Source of the DNA: Streptomyces phaeofaciens | Lineage (GTDB): Bacteria; Actinomycetota; Actinomycetes; Streptomycetales; Streptomycetaceae | Direction: 5' to 3' | DNA length: 64,000 bases | Assembly: GCF_014648915.1 (NCBI RefSeq) | Contig: NZ_BMSA01000024.1 | Location: 1 to 64,000, forward strand | Shown: positions 35,101-42,133 of the stretch, piece by piece | Position numbering within the stretch: the stretch's first letter is position 1 | How the letters are laid out: the number at the start of each line of letters is the position of its first letter | Made by a program: the position numbers and the translations under genes | The notes under the pieces: model-generated | The model's input: only the letters and a program-made list of their open reading frames with translations | Database searches by the model: none | Told to the model about the DNA's origin: nothing

Positions 35101-36303
35101 CCGCACCGGGCACGGACGAATCTGCCCGACCCACCCGCAGGGGGCGGGCTCCCCGCGGTCGCCGACCACGTGGCCGCGCGTGCCTCGCACACCGGGATCG
35201 CCGTGCTCGCGGCGACGGCCGCCCAGCTCTCACGGGAGGCGGAGCCGGGGCCGCGCGAGGCCGGGGAGCTGCTCCGGGCCTGTCTCGACCCGCGCCTCGT
35301 CGACACGTCGGTGTACGTTCCGGCCTGGCCCGCCGTGGCCCGGGCCGTACGGCAGGCGTACCTGTGCTGGCACGACCGTCTCCGTCACCCGCTGGACGGC
35401 TTCCTGCACACCGTCCGCCACCACCTGGACGACGGACAGACGTTCCTGACCGCGGGGCTGCTGCTCGCTTCGCTTCCCCCGCAGGACCGTGAGCGCACCG
35501 TCGACTTCGTCCAGGAACGGCTCCCCGGGGCGGGGCGTGCCCTGGAACGGGTCCTCATGGCGTACGAGGGGCATCCGCCGCCCGGGTTCTGGCAGCGCCT
35601 GATCGCCAGGGCCTCGGAGGACCGCTGGCGGCTGTGGACTGCCGAAATGGCGTTGAGGGTCCTCGCGGGCACCCGTCCGCGGGCCGCTCTCGACCTGCTG
35701 CGCGATGTGCCGGAGGACCGGCTCGCCACGGCCTTCGGCACGCGTCGGGAGGCGCTGCTCGTCGACCTTGCGCCCGCGGTCGCGAAGTCCGACCGGGATC
35801 TGGCCGTCTCCGTCGCCGACGACATGCGCCGCCGGGATCCCGAGGACGCCGCCGGGTGCCGCGCCCTGCACGCGATCGCCCTGACGGTCGCCGACGAGGA
35901 CTGGGACGGCGGCCTGCGGATCAGCCGCGACATCGACTTGCCGCAGGCACGAGGGCCCGCCCTGGGCGCTCTCGCCCACGCGGCGACCGGACTCTCCTCG
36001 CCCGATGAACGGCGTCGCGCCTATACGGCGGTCGTGGAAGAGGCGGAGGCGGGCCTCGGTGCGGCAGGATGCGACCCCGTCGTCCGCCGAGGGCTCCTGA
36101 CGGCCCTGTCCGCAGACCCCGAGTGGCACCCCGACGTCGTGGCCCGGCTGATCCCGAGCGGAATGGCGTATCACGACGCGTACGACGTCGGTCAACTGGC
36201 CTCGCTCGTAGAACTCGTGGCCCGCGACTCCTCCGCTCGCGACTTCGCTCCGTCCGCACTTCGATCCGCGGAATCCTTTCTCGTCGCCGCTTGGCGCCTG
36301 TAA
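32182..36303 (+). CDS. STAND/NACHT-like P-loop NTPase, 1373 aa
   Basis: A large signal-transduction ATPase. Walker A is GGGVGTGKTT (residues 32-41) and Walker B is LLIAVDALDEAEL (157-169). A sensor-like WLVSTRYPESV follows, then a winged-helix-like region to about 400. The remaining 900 or so residues are helical repeats rich in Ala, Leu and Arg (TPR/HEAT-like), the typical ligand-sensing part of STAND proteins. It has no N-terminal effector domain, so the preceding 182-aa protein is the likely partner. ATG 32182 starts at MNDTADFTGREELF. It lies 50 bp before the Y RNA pair and rsr. Confidence 0.87.
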   Translation: MNDTADFTGREELFRAVADWWENGGERYFLLGGGVGTGKTTAMARLVSREAPVVAGHFCEPGDLSTRNPVEAARSLSTQLASQVAGFTEALVGLDGPRSTTHVQGTGITDEVGPGGVNAGVYIATLVVEAPSDEAAWQRTVTGPLRELSSEGLLPPLLIAVDALDEAELYDGRTKLTDLVLGTGSRLPQVRWLVSTRYPESVAGRLPERDVRRWDLSYGPGGAETTKDVRAFLVSELGLRDGPVLDLAEGRTGGNFLHARLLVETVRARGRPEPDLVVAVLEDVPPDLDGSQSGYLRQIVGSDGKVGWLDGYHPVVSALVAAREPLDLPTLVRLGDIPSSVAVHVLARIGPLLAPEGTHAPGQRYSLHHAQFREFLVDPARATTWWCDPEEAEQRIMRAYDKQTRGWSQWRSLDSYGTRHLYGHARRAGWTAADFDRLVVPGYAARLAEEPDAAAAVLRALDVPIAVAVAEPDVPRAFFWSWTARRIRGALLELLGVGTPALLVRAGHEDLAVASLSLTARTEQHGDRFDQMVAALAGERLWADVRTVMSLAPPSERPRLLLRAAAVRAQSDPEDAWTMVGEALASASGSCRHHLLADHRTEDVWTELAAVPALADRTRELADGRAELLNAVTAGLTRWDPRRAVDLAPELYLTARGAAYEMLARSDPAEAVRLLGRLPAGDGNRTRILYTLLLDGQLPPHLAPRWTADRDGPADPVRLLLAAALSHAPDDPELTSAARRLDEGLSPAAAAPAGGGEGLPDGWARDLADLDLAPLRRDPVAASIGAAVVFRALRAAYVDDDGHDGKGPDAHVAGRLGAALAILVPETADRLMAAATPGASAYRSAFLEALVGRLCPVDPERAWRTAEESHDAGALRAWAQFLPASQIAEGTRKVARIDARFSGTRAAMAGLLAAKLPRDDGDRARELLRLTSSLTDGAVYRQEHTMLSTAFAGAAPAEDDLSAALLRRIDFLPPHRARTNLPDPPAGGGLPAVADHVAARASHTGIAVLAATAAQLSREAEPGPREAGELLRACLDPRLVDTSVYVPAWPAVARAVRQAYLCWHDRLRHPLDGFLHTVRHHLDDGQTFLTAGLLLASLPPQDRERTVDFVQERLPGAGRALERVLMAYEGHPPPGFWQRLIARASEDRWRLWTAEMALRVLAGTRPRAALDLLRDVPEDRLATAFGTRREALLVDLAPAVAKSDRDLAVSVADDMRRRDPEDAAGCRALHAIALTVADEDWDGGLRISRDIDLPQARGPALGALAHAATGLSSPDERRRAYTAVVEEAEAGLGAAGCDPVVRRGLLTALSADPEWHPDVVARLIPSGMAYHDAYDVGQLASLVELVARDSSARDFAPSALRSAESFLVAAWRL

Positions 36304-36333
36304 AACCCTTCGCGCAACGCCCCGCCCCGTCCG

Positions 36334-36339
36334 TAGAGT
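36334..36339 (+). promoter_or_regulatory. Putative -10 (TAGAGT) for the Y RNAs
   Basis: TAGAGT would place the RNA start around 36346-36348, just before the base of the first Y RNA stem. No convincing -35 is seen. A second promoter before the longer RNA is not evident, so both may come from one precursor. Confidence 0.4.
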
Positions 36340-36352
36340 CTTCTTCGTGAAC

Positions 36353-36431
36353 GCACCTCCCGGTGCGAAGGCAGCGGCTACTTCTTTTCCCAAGAATCAG
36401 ACGCCGCAGCCGAATTGATCTCGGGAGGCGC
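36353..36431 (+). ncRNA. Bacterial Y RNA 1, short form without tRNA-like domain
   Basis: The ends pair as CCTCCCGG (36356-36363) with TCGGGAGG (36421-36428). An inner helix pairs GGCAGCGGC (36370-36378) with GCCGCAGCC (36403-36411), with one A-A mismatch. The tip is a TTCTT/AAGAA hairpin. The 5' strand GGTGCGAAGGCAG closely resembles the Ro-binding strand of vertebrate Y1 RNA (GGUCCGAAGGUAG, from memory). Both strands recur in Y RNA 2, with conserved TGATCTCGGG on the 3' side. It lies about 210 bp upstream of rsr, the Ro60 gene. Transcript ends are estimates. Confidence 0.75.
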
Positions 36432-36441
36432 AGCATGCGGT

Positions 36442-36583
36442 GGGTGCCCGGTGCGCAGGCAACGGTTACTTCATTGGATCGGACGGTCGCGGGTTCGAGT
36501 CCCGTCATCGACCTCGGGTCGGTGTAGCTCAGTCGGTAGAGCATCTGGCTAAGTCCGTCGCCGACTCCTGATCTCGGGCGCCC
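36442..36583 (+). ncRNA. Bacterial Y RNA 2, YrlA-type with permuted tRNA-like domain
   Basis: The base pairs GGGTGCCCGG (36442-36451) with TCGGGCGCCC (36574-36583). An inner helix pairs GGCAACGG (36458-36465) with CCGTCGCC (36555-36562) and carries an A-C mismatch at the same place as in Y RNA 1. ACTT/AAGT (36468-36471 and 36551-36554) continues the stack. Above it lies a tRNA-like module in permuted order: T arm with GGGTTCGAGTCCC (36491-36503), acceptor stem CATCGACC/GGTCGGTG closed by a short loop (36506-36524), and D arm GCTC-AGTCGGTA-GAGC (36527-36542). This is the YrlA architecture, next to the Ro orthologue as in other bacteria. Confidence 0.88.
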
Positions 36584-36644
36584 TCCCTTTGCTGTGCCTC
36601 CCCTCGAAAAGCAGTAATCACAGTGAATTCGGGGGAATTCAGAA

Positions 36645-38234
36645 ATGGCACGCTTCAATACGCGTATCACAAAAGCACGTCATCTCTCGCCCGTGAAGAC
36701 CACCGGCCGTACGCTCCGCACCGCTCTCGGCGGCCGCGGTCACGAGCGGGACGCCCGCTCCGAACTGTTCCTGCTGGCGGTCGCGAACTTCGTCTCCCAG
36801 CGGACCTTCCACGAGTCCGGTGCCGACCGTGACGACCGCTTCACCAAGCTCGTGCGCGAACTCGCCGTCGGCGACCCGGCCTGGACGGCCGGCCTGCTCG
36901 GCTGGCTGCGCGGTCCGGGCAACCTCCGCAGTGCCGCACTGGTCGGCGCCGCCGAGTACGTGCACGCGCGGCTGGCGGCCGGCGCGACCGACGGTCCGTC
37001 GAACCGGCAGGTCGTGGACTCCGTGCTCCAGCGGCCGGACGAGCCCGGCGAACTGCTCGGCTACTGGACCACGACCTACGGCCGGGCCGTCCCCAAGCCC
37101 GTCAAGCGCGGGATCGCCGACGCCGTACGACGGCTCTACAGCAGCAAGTCGCTGCTGAAGTACGACACCGCGTCCAAGGGCTACCGCTTCGGCGACATCC
37201 TCAACCTGGTGCACGCGGCGCCGGATCCGGACAAGCCGTGGCAGGGCGAGCTGTTCCGGTACGCGCTCGACCGCCGGCACCACCCCGAGACCGCCGTGCC
37301 GCCCGCGTCGGACCGGGTGCTCGGCGCGCACCGCGAGCTGATGGAGCTGCCGGTTCAGGAGCGGCGCGCGGTCGTGACGTCGGACGGCGGCGCGGAGCGG
37401 CTCGCCGCGGCCGGGATGACCTGGGAGACGCTGGCGGGCTGGCTCCAGGGGCCGATGGACAAGGCGGCCTGGGAGGCCGTCATCCCCTCCATGGGTCCGA
37501 TGGCGCTCGTCCGCAACCTGCGCAACTTCGACGAGGCCGGTGTCTCGGACGAGGTCGCCGCGCGGGTCGCGGCCCGGATCGGCGACCCGGCCGAGGTCGC
37601 ACGGTCGCGGCAGTTCCCCTTCCGCTACCTCGCCGCCTACCAGCACGCGCCGTCGCTGCGCTGGGCGTACCCGCTGGAGCGGGCGCTCGGCCACTCGCTG
37701 GCCAACGTGCCCGCGCTGCCGGGCCGCACGCTGGTGCTCGTCGACCGCTCGGGCTCGATGTTCTACTCGCGGCTGTCGGACCGCTCGGAGCTGAACCGCG
37801 CCGACGCGGCGGCGATCTTCGGCACGGCGCTCGCGCTGCGGGCGGCGGACGCGGACCTCGTCGAGTTCGGTACCGGCAGCAACGCGATCGCCTTCGGCAA
37901 GGGCGAGTCGGTGCTGAAGGTCCTGGAGCGCTTCGGCGACCTGGGCGGCACCGACACGACCGAGGCGGTGCGCCGGCACTACCGCCGGCACGACCGGGTG
38001 CTGATCGTCACCGACGAGCAGTACGCGTTCAGCGCGCACGGCGACCCGACCGAGCAGGTCCCGGCGGACGTGCCGGTCTACACCTGGAACCTGGCCGGTC
38101 ACCGGGCGGGGCACGGCCCGTCGGGGAAGGCGAACCGGCACACGTTCGGCGGGCTGTCGGACGCGGCGTTCCGGATGGTGCCGCTGCTGGAGGCCGCCGA
38201 CGACACGCGGTGGCCGTGGGTCGCGGCCGCCTGA
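36645..38234 (+). CDS. rsr: Ro60 orthologue Rsr (TROVE plus VWA domain)
   Basis: A 529-residue ring-forming RNA-binding protein. Residues about 1-350 are the TROVE/HEAT-repeat ring (RSELFLLAVANFVSQRTFHESG, LLGWLRGPGNLRSAALVGAAEY, AAWEAVIPSMGPMALVRNLRNF). The C-terminal VWA domain has the MIDAS motif D-x-S-x-S in VLVDRSGSMFYS near residue 366 and GGTDTTEA further on. In bacteria Rsr binds Y RNAs and works with nucleases such as PNPase in RNA decay and stress survival. ATG 36645 follows GGGGGA. EcoRI-like GAATTC repeats flank that site. No rtcB or rtcR lies nearby. Confidence 0.95.
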   Translation: MARFNTRITKARHLSPVKTTGRTLRTALGGRGHERDARSELFLLAVANFVSQRTFHESGADRDDRFTKLVRELAVGDPAWTAGLLGWLRGPGNLRSAALVGAAEYVHARLAAGATDGPSNRQVVDSVLQRPDEPGELLGYWTTTYGRAVPKPVKRGIADAVRRLYSSKSLLKYDTASKGYRFGDILNLVHAAPDPDKPWQGELFRYALDRRHHPETAVPPASDRVLGAHRELMELPVQERRAVVTSDGGAERLAAAGMTWETLAGWLQGPMDKAAWEAVIPSMGPMALVRNLRNFDEAGVSDEVAARVAARIGDPAEVARSRQFPFRYLAAYQHAPSLRWAYPLERALGHSLANVPALPGRTLVLVDRSGSMFYSRLSDRSELNRADAAAIFGTALALRAADADLVEFGTGSNAIAFGKGESVLKVLERFGDLGGTDTTEAVRRHYRRHDRVLIVTDEQYAFSAHGDPTEQVPADVPVYTWNLAGHRAGHGPSGKANRHTFGGLSDAAFRMVPLLEAADDTRWPWVAAA

Positions 38235-38255
38235 ACCCGCGCGATCCGGGCCCGC

Positions 38256-38297
38256 CGCCGGTGGCCCGCACCCTCACGGGGGTGCGGGCCACCGGCG
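38256..38297 (+). terminator. Terminator after rsr
   Basis: An 18-bp perfect stem (CGCCGGTGGCCCGCACCC and complement) with a 6-nt loop, 22 bp after the rsr stop. It marks the end of the Y RNA-rsr unit. Confidence 0.88.
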
Positions 38298-38360
38298 TGT
38301 CCGCACGTACTCCTGTCTCTCCCCGTGCCTGCGCTCCTCCCCGTGCCTGCGCCCGGACCC

Positions 38361-38398
38361 TTGCCCGCGGAGCGAACTGACATCTAACATTTCAGTTC
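38361..38398 (+). promoter_or_regulatory. Leaderless promoter with operator for the GntR-acdS unit
   Basis: TTGCCC (38361-38366), 18 bp, then TAACAT (38385-38390) place the start of transcription at or next to ATG 38399. The inverted repeat GAACTGA-N11-TCAGTTC (38374-38398) brackets the -10, as expected of an autorepressing GntR protein. Confidence 0.72.
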
Positions 38399-39037
38399 AT
38401 GGAGGCCGTGCCACGTACCTTGCTCAGGGACCGCGCCTATGCCGCGATCCGGGACGCCATCGTGACCGGGGCGATCGAGCCCGGCGCCGTGGTGCGGGAC
38501 GCCGATCTCGCCGAGCGGCTCGGGCTGTCCCGGGCGCCGGTGCGGGAGGCGTTCGCCCGGCTGGTGGACGAGGGGCTGCTGGAGAGCAAGCCGCAGAGCT
38601 ACACACGGGTGACGCCGGTCGTCGCCGCCGACGTACGGGACGCGGCGGCCGTGGTCGGCGCCCTGCACGAGCTGGCCACCCGGGCCGCGGTGCCCCGGCT
38701 GTTCGCGGCGGACGTCGAGGGGATGCGCGCGGCCAACGAGCGGTTCGCCGCGGCCGTGGCCGCCGGGGACGTGGACGCCGCCCTGCGCGCCGACGACGAA
38801 CTGCACGACGTCCTCGTCCGGGCCGCCGCCAACCGCGCGGCCGCCGCCACCATCGCCCGCTACACCCCTCTCATCCGGCGGCTGGAGCGACGGCGCTTCG
38901 GCGAGGGCGGCACCTGTCGCTCGGCCGGGCTGCACGGACGGCTGATCGAGGCGTGCGCCGGCGGTGACGTGGACGAGGCGGTCCGGGTCACGGCGGAGAT
39001 CTGGCGCACCCTGGCCGACCTGGCCGACACCGACTGA
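38399..39037 (+). CDS. GntR-family (FCD domain) regulator of acdS
   Basis: A 212-residue FadR-subfamily regulator. The GntR winged helix (RAYAAIRDAIVTGAIEPGAVV...LAERLGLSRAPVREAFARLVDEGLL) is followed by an all-helical FCD ligand domain with the metal-binding pattern DDELHDVLV ... LHGRLIEA. ATG 38399 has no ribosome site and sits at the predicted transcript start. It is 14 bp upstream of the ACC deaminase gene, so ACC or a product may be its ligand. Confidence 0.92.
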   Translation: MEAVPRTLLRDRAYAAIRDAIVTGAIEPGAVVRDADLAERLGLSRAPVREAFARLVDEGLLESKPQSYTRVTPVVAADVRDAAAVVGALHELATRAAVPRLFAADVEGMRAANERFAAAVAAGDVDAALRADDELHDVLVRAAANRAAAATIARYTPLIRRLERRRFGEGGTCRSAGLHGRLIEACAGGDVDEAVRVTAEIWRTLADLADTD

Positions 39038-39051
39038 GCCAAGGAGGCTCC

Positions 39052-40074
39052 ATGTCCCGCTCCCTCTCCTCGTACGAGCGCTACCCCCTGCTCTTCGGCC
39101 CCTCGCCGGTCCACCCGATGCAGCGGCTCACCGCGCACCTCGGCGGCGCCGCCCTGTGGGCCAAGCGGGAGGACTGCAACTCCGGGATCGCGTACGGCGG
39201 CAACAAGACCCGCAAGCTGGAGTACCTGGTCGCCGACGCGCTCGCGCAGGGCTGCGACACGCTCGTCTCGATCGGCGGGGTGCAGTCCAACCACACCCGC
39301 CAGGTCGCCGCCGTCGCCGCCCGCGCCGGGATGAAGTGCGTGCTGGTGCAGGAGAGCTGGGTGGAGTGGCCCGACTCCGTGTACGACAAGGTCGGCAACA
39401 TCCTGATCAGCCGGCTCGCCGGCGCCGATGTACGGCTGGTGCGGGCCGGGTTCGGGATCGGGTTCAAGGAGAGCTGGGAGCAGGCGCTGCGCGAGGTCGA
39501 GGAGTCGGGCGGCAAGCCGTACGCCATCCCCGCCGGGGCCTCCGACCATCCGCTGGGCGGGCTCGGGTTCGCCGGGTGGGCGTACGAGGTCGTCGAGCAG
39601 GAGCGCGAACTGGGCGTCTTCTTCGACACCGTGATCGTGTGCTCGGTGACCGGTTCGACGCAGGCCGGCATGGTCGCCGGGTTCGCGGCGCTGGAGGAGG
39701 CGGGCGGCCGGCCCCGGCGCGTGATCGGCATCGACGCCTCCGCGAAGCCCACCGAGACCCGGGAGCAGATCGCCCGCATCGCCGACCGTACCGGCCGGCT
39801 CATCGGCGTCGAGAGCGAGCTGACGGTCGACGACATCGAGCTGGACGAGCGCTACCACGCGGGTGTCTACGGCGTCCCGGACGACACCACCCTGGAGGCG
39901 ATGCGGCTCGCCGCCCGGACCGAGGGCATGGTCACCGACCCCGTCTACGAGGGGAAGTCGATGGCCGGACTCGTCGACCTGGTCGCACGAGGTGAGATCG
40001 ACGCCGCGTCCACGGTGCTGTACGCGCACCTGGGCGGGCAGCCGGCGCTGAACGCGTACAGCGCGGTGATCTGA
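39052..40074 (+). CDS. acdS: 1-Aminocyclopropane-1-carboxylate deaminase
   Basis: A PLP enzyme that opens ACC, the plant ethylene precursor, to 2-oxobutyrate and ammonia. The 340-residue protein has the PLP lysine in GGNKTRKLEYL, VQSNHTRQVAAVAA, and the deaminase-type TDPVYEGKSMAGL and YAHLGGQPALNAYS that separate true AcdS from D-cysteine desulfhydrase (Glu after VY and Leu in AHLGG). CAAGGAGG precedes ATG 39052. Together with pectin catabolism it suggests a plant-associated lifestyle. Confidence 0.92.
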   Translation: MSRSLSSYERYPLLFGPSPVHPMQRLTAHLGGAALWAKREDCNSGIAYGGNKTRKLEYLVADALAQGCDTLVSIGGVQSNHTRQVAAVAARAGMKCVLVQESWVEWPDSVYDKVGNILISRLAGADVRLVRAGFGIGFKESWEQALREVEESGGKPYAIPAGASDHPLGGLGFAGWAYEVVEQERELGVFFDTVIVCSVTGSTQAGMVAGFAALEEAGGRPRRVIGIDASAKPTETREQIARIADRTGRLIGVESELTVDDIELDERYHAGVYGVPDDTTLEAMRLAARTEGMVTDPVYEGKSMAGLVDLVARGEIDAASTVLYAHLGGQPALNAYSAVI

Positions 40075-40186
40075 GCCGGAGATCGCGATCCGTTGACGAG
40101 ATCTGGCTTCTCCGGGCGAACTGGTGGAGCATGCGGGCAGCACAGCCCGCAGGGACGAGCGTCCCCGGTTCGCAAGGAGTGACGGG

Positions 40187-40753
40187 ATGACGCAGGTCAG
40201 GCCCATGCGCGCGGATGCCCGCCGCAACTATGAGCGGTTGCTGACGGCTGCCGCCGAGGCCTTCGGCGAGCATGGGGAGGGCGCCTCCCTCGACGACATC
40301 GCCAAGCGGGCGGGGGTCGGCTCCGGCACCCTGTACCGGCACTTTCCGACCAGGCGGGCGCTGCTGGAGGCGGCCTACCTCGACCGGATCGAGGCGCTGG
40401 CCGCGCGGGCCGACGTCCTGAGGGCGGAGCTGCCGGCGGGCGAGGCACTGGTGGCGTGGCTCGACGAGCTGTGCGTCGGCACGATCGAGGTGCGGGGCAT
40501 GAAGTCGCTGCTGGGGTCCGCCGTGACGGACGGGGGCGGAGCGGCGGCGACGGCGTGCGGGACCCGGATGACGGGCGCGGCGGCACGGCTGGTCGACGCG
40601 GCCCAGCGCACGGGGGTGCTGCGGGGCGATGTCGACGCCGTCGACGTGCTGCGGCTGGCGCACGGCGTGGCCACGGCGTCGGAACTGGGCCAGGGCGACG
40701 TGACGCTGATCCGGCGGTATGTGGGACTGCTGATGGAGGGACTGCGGGCCTAG
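40187..40753 (+). CDS. TetR-family regulator
   Basis: A 188-residue TetR protein with an N-terminal HTH (NYERLLTAAAEAFGEHGEGASLDDIAKRAGVGSGTLYRHF) and a TetR_C_33-like helical domain including the common GMKSLLGSAV segment. AAGGAG precedes ATG 40187. No divergent target is adjacent. It stands alone between acdS and the convergent TerD gene, so its target is unknown. Confidence 0.9.
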   Translation: MTQVRPMRADARRNYERLLTAAAEAFGEHGEGASLDDIAKRAGVGSGTLYRHFPTRRALLEAAYLDRIEALAARADVLRAELPAGEALVAWLDELCVGTIEVRGMKSLLGSAVTDGGGAAATACGTRMTGAAARLVDAAQRTGVLRGDVDAVDVLRLAHGVATASELGQGDVTLIRRYVGLLMEGLRA

Positions 40754-40790
40754 CGCTGCCAAGGTGGCTCGCAGCTGCGGAGCTCGGTGG

Positions 40791-40827
40791 TCCGCAGCCA
40801 CGGAGCTCGGGGGTCCGTGGCTGCGGA
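40791..40827. terminator. Bidirectional terminator between TetR and TerD genes
   Basis: A 14-bp perfect stem TCCGCAGCCACGGA / TCCGTGGCTGCGGA with a 9-nt loop between convergent genes. Confidence 0.82.
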
Positions 40828-40859
40828 GCACGCGTGCCCGGGGGCGGGCGGAGGTGTGG

Positions 40860-42047
40860 TCAGAGCGCCTGCGCGGCCGGCTTCACCATGTTGCGGACCG
40901 TCCTGGCCTTGACGAACTCTCCCATCGCCGTCATCTCCCATTCGCCCGAGAACTGACGGATCAGCTTGGCCATCATCACGCCGGTCTGGGGTTCGGCGCC
41001 GGTGAGGTCGAAGCGGACCAGTTCCTCGTCCGTGGTGGCGTCGAGAAGACGGCAGTAGGCCTTGGCGACCTCGGTGAACTTCTGTCCGGAGAAGGAGTTC
41101 ACGGTGAAGACCAGGCCGCTGACCTCCTGCGGGAGACGGCCGAGGTCCACGACGATCACCTCGTCGTCGCCCCCGCCCTCGCCGGTGAGGTTGTCCCCGG
41201 AGTGCTTGATCGCGCCGCCCACGATGGACAGCTTGCCGAAGTAGCAGCTGTCGATGTGATTGCGCTGGGGACCGTAGGCGATGACGGACGCGTCCAGGTC
41301 GATGTCCCGGCCGCCGTACGCGGGCTCCCAGCCGAGGCCCATCTTGACCTGGGACAGCAGCGGGCGGCCACCCTTGACGAGGGACACGGTCTGGTTCTTC
41401 TGGAGGCTGACGCGGCCCTTGTCCAGGTTGATCTTCCCGGTGCCGGGGGCGGGCGGGGGCGGCGTCTGGGGCATCGGCGGGGCGGCCGGGGCCGCCGCCT
41501 GCGCCGCGGGCGCGGGGGCGGCCACCGGAGCGGCGGGCGCGGCCGGCTCCTCCACCGTCACCCCGAAGTCCGTCGCGATGCCGGCCAGGCCGTTGGCGTA
41601 GCCCTGGCCGACCGCCCGGGCCTTCCAGGCGCCGTTGCGCAGGTAGATCTCCACGACCACCAGGGCGGTCTCGGCGCCGAGCTGCGGGGGTGTGAAGGTG
41701 GCCAGGACGCTGTTGTCGTCGGCGCCGCGGATGGTGGCCGTCGGTTCGACGCCCTGGAAGGACTGACCCGCGGCGTCCGGGCTCGCGGTGACGACGATCT
41801 TCTCGATGCCCGCGGGGACCGCGGCCGTGTCGACGGTGATCGCGTCCGGCGCCGTACCGCCGCCGGAGCGGTACGTCACGCCGGGGCCGGCGGGCTGGTT
41901 GTAGAAGATGAAGTCGTCGTCGGAGCGCACCTTGCCGTCGGCGGTGAGCAGCAGGCCCGAAACGTCGAGCCGCACGGGGGCGGAGACGTCCACCGTCACG
42001 CGGGTGACGGGGAGAGGGATGTTCGAGCCGGGGGTCATAGCTGTCAT
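40860..42047 (-). CDS. Tandem TerD-domain protein
   Basis: A 395-residue protein with two TerD-like domains joined by a Pro/Ala-rich linker. The N-terminal domain (VDVSAPVRLDVSGLLLTADGKVRSDDDFIFYNQP) is degenerate. The C-terminal one is canonical (SLVKGGRPLLSQVKMGLGWEP, DIDLDASVIAYG, HSGDNLTGEGGGDDE), with the Ca-binding acidic residues. TerD proteins are linked to tellurite resistance, stress and differentiation in Streptomyces. ATG 42047 or ATG 42038 may start it; neither has a clear ribosome site. Confidence 0.88.
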   Translation of the reverse strand: MTAMTPGSNIPLPVTRVTVDVSAPVRLDVSGLLLTADGKVRSDDDFIFYNQPAGPGVTYRSGGGTAPDAITVDTAAVPAGIEKIVVTASPDAAGQSFQGVEPTATIRGADDNSVLATFTPPQLGAETALVVVEIYLRNGAWKARAVGQGYANGLAGIATDFGVTVEEPAAPAAPVAAPAPAAQAAAPAAPPMPQTPPPPAPGTGKINLDKGRVSLQKNQTVSLVKGGRPLLSQVKMGLGWEPAYGGRDIDLDASVIAYGPQRNHIDSCYFGKLSIVGGAIKHSGDNLTGEGGGDDEVIVVDLGRLPQEVSGLVFTVNSFSGQKFTEVAKAYCRLLDATTDEELVRFDLTGAEPQTGVMMAKLIRQFSGEWEMTAMGEFVKARTVRNMVKPAAQAL

Positions 42048-42133
42048 GCCGGGTGAACGAACGAGACCACTTTGCCGTTCCCTTACCTGCGCCCGAATGG
42101 GGCGGGCGTGGGTAAGGGCCGGCGCCGGGGCGG

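Noticed and set aside
36484..36560. Possible ordinary tRNA gene from the T-loop and D-arm sequences
   Set aside because: The T arm comes before the D arm and there is no anticodon arm, so it cannot fold as a normal tRNA. It fits a Y RNA tRNA-like module instead.
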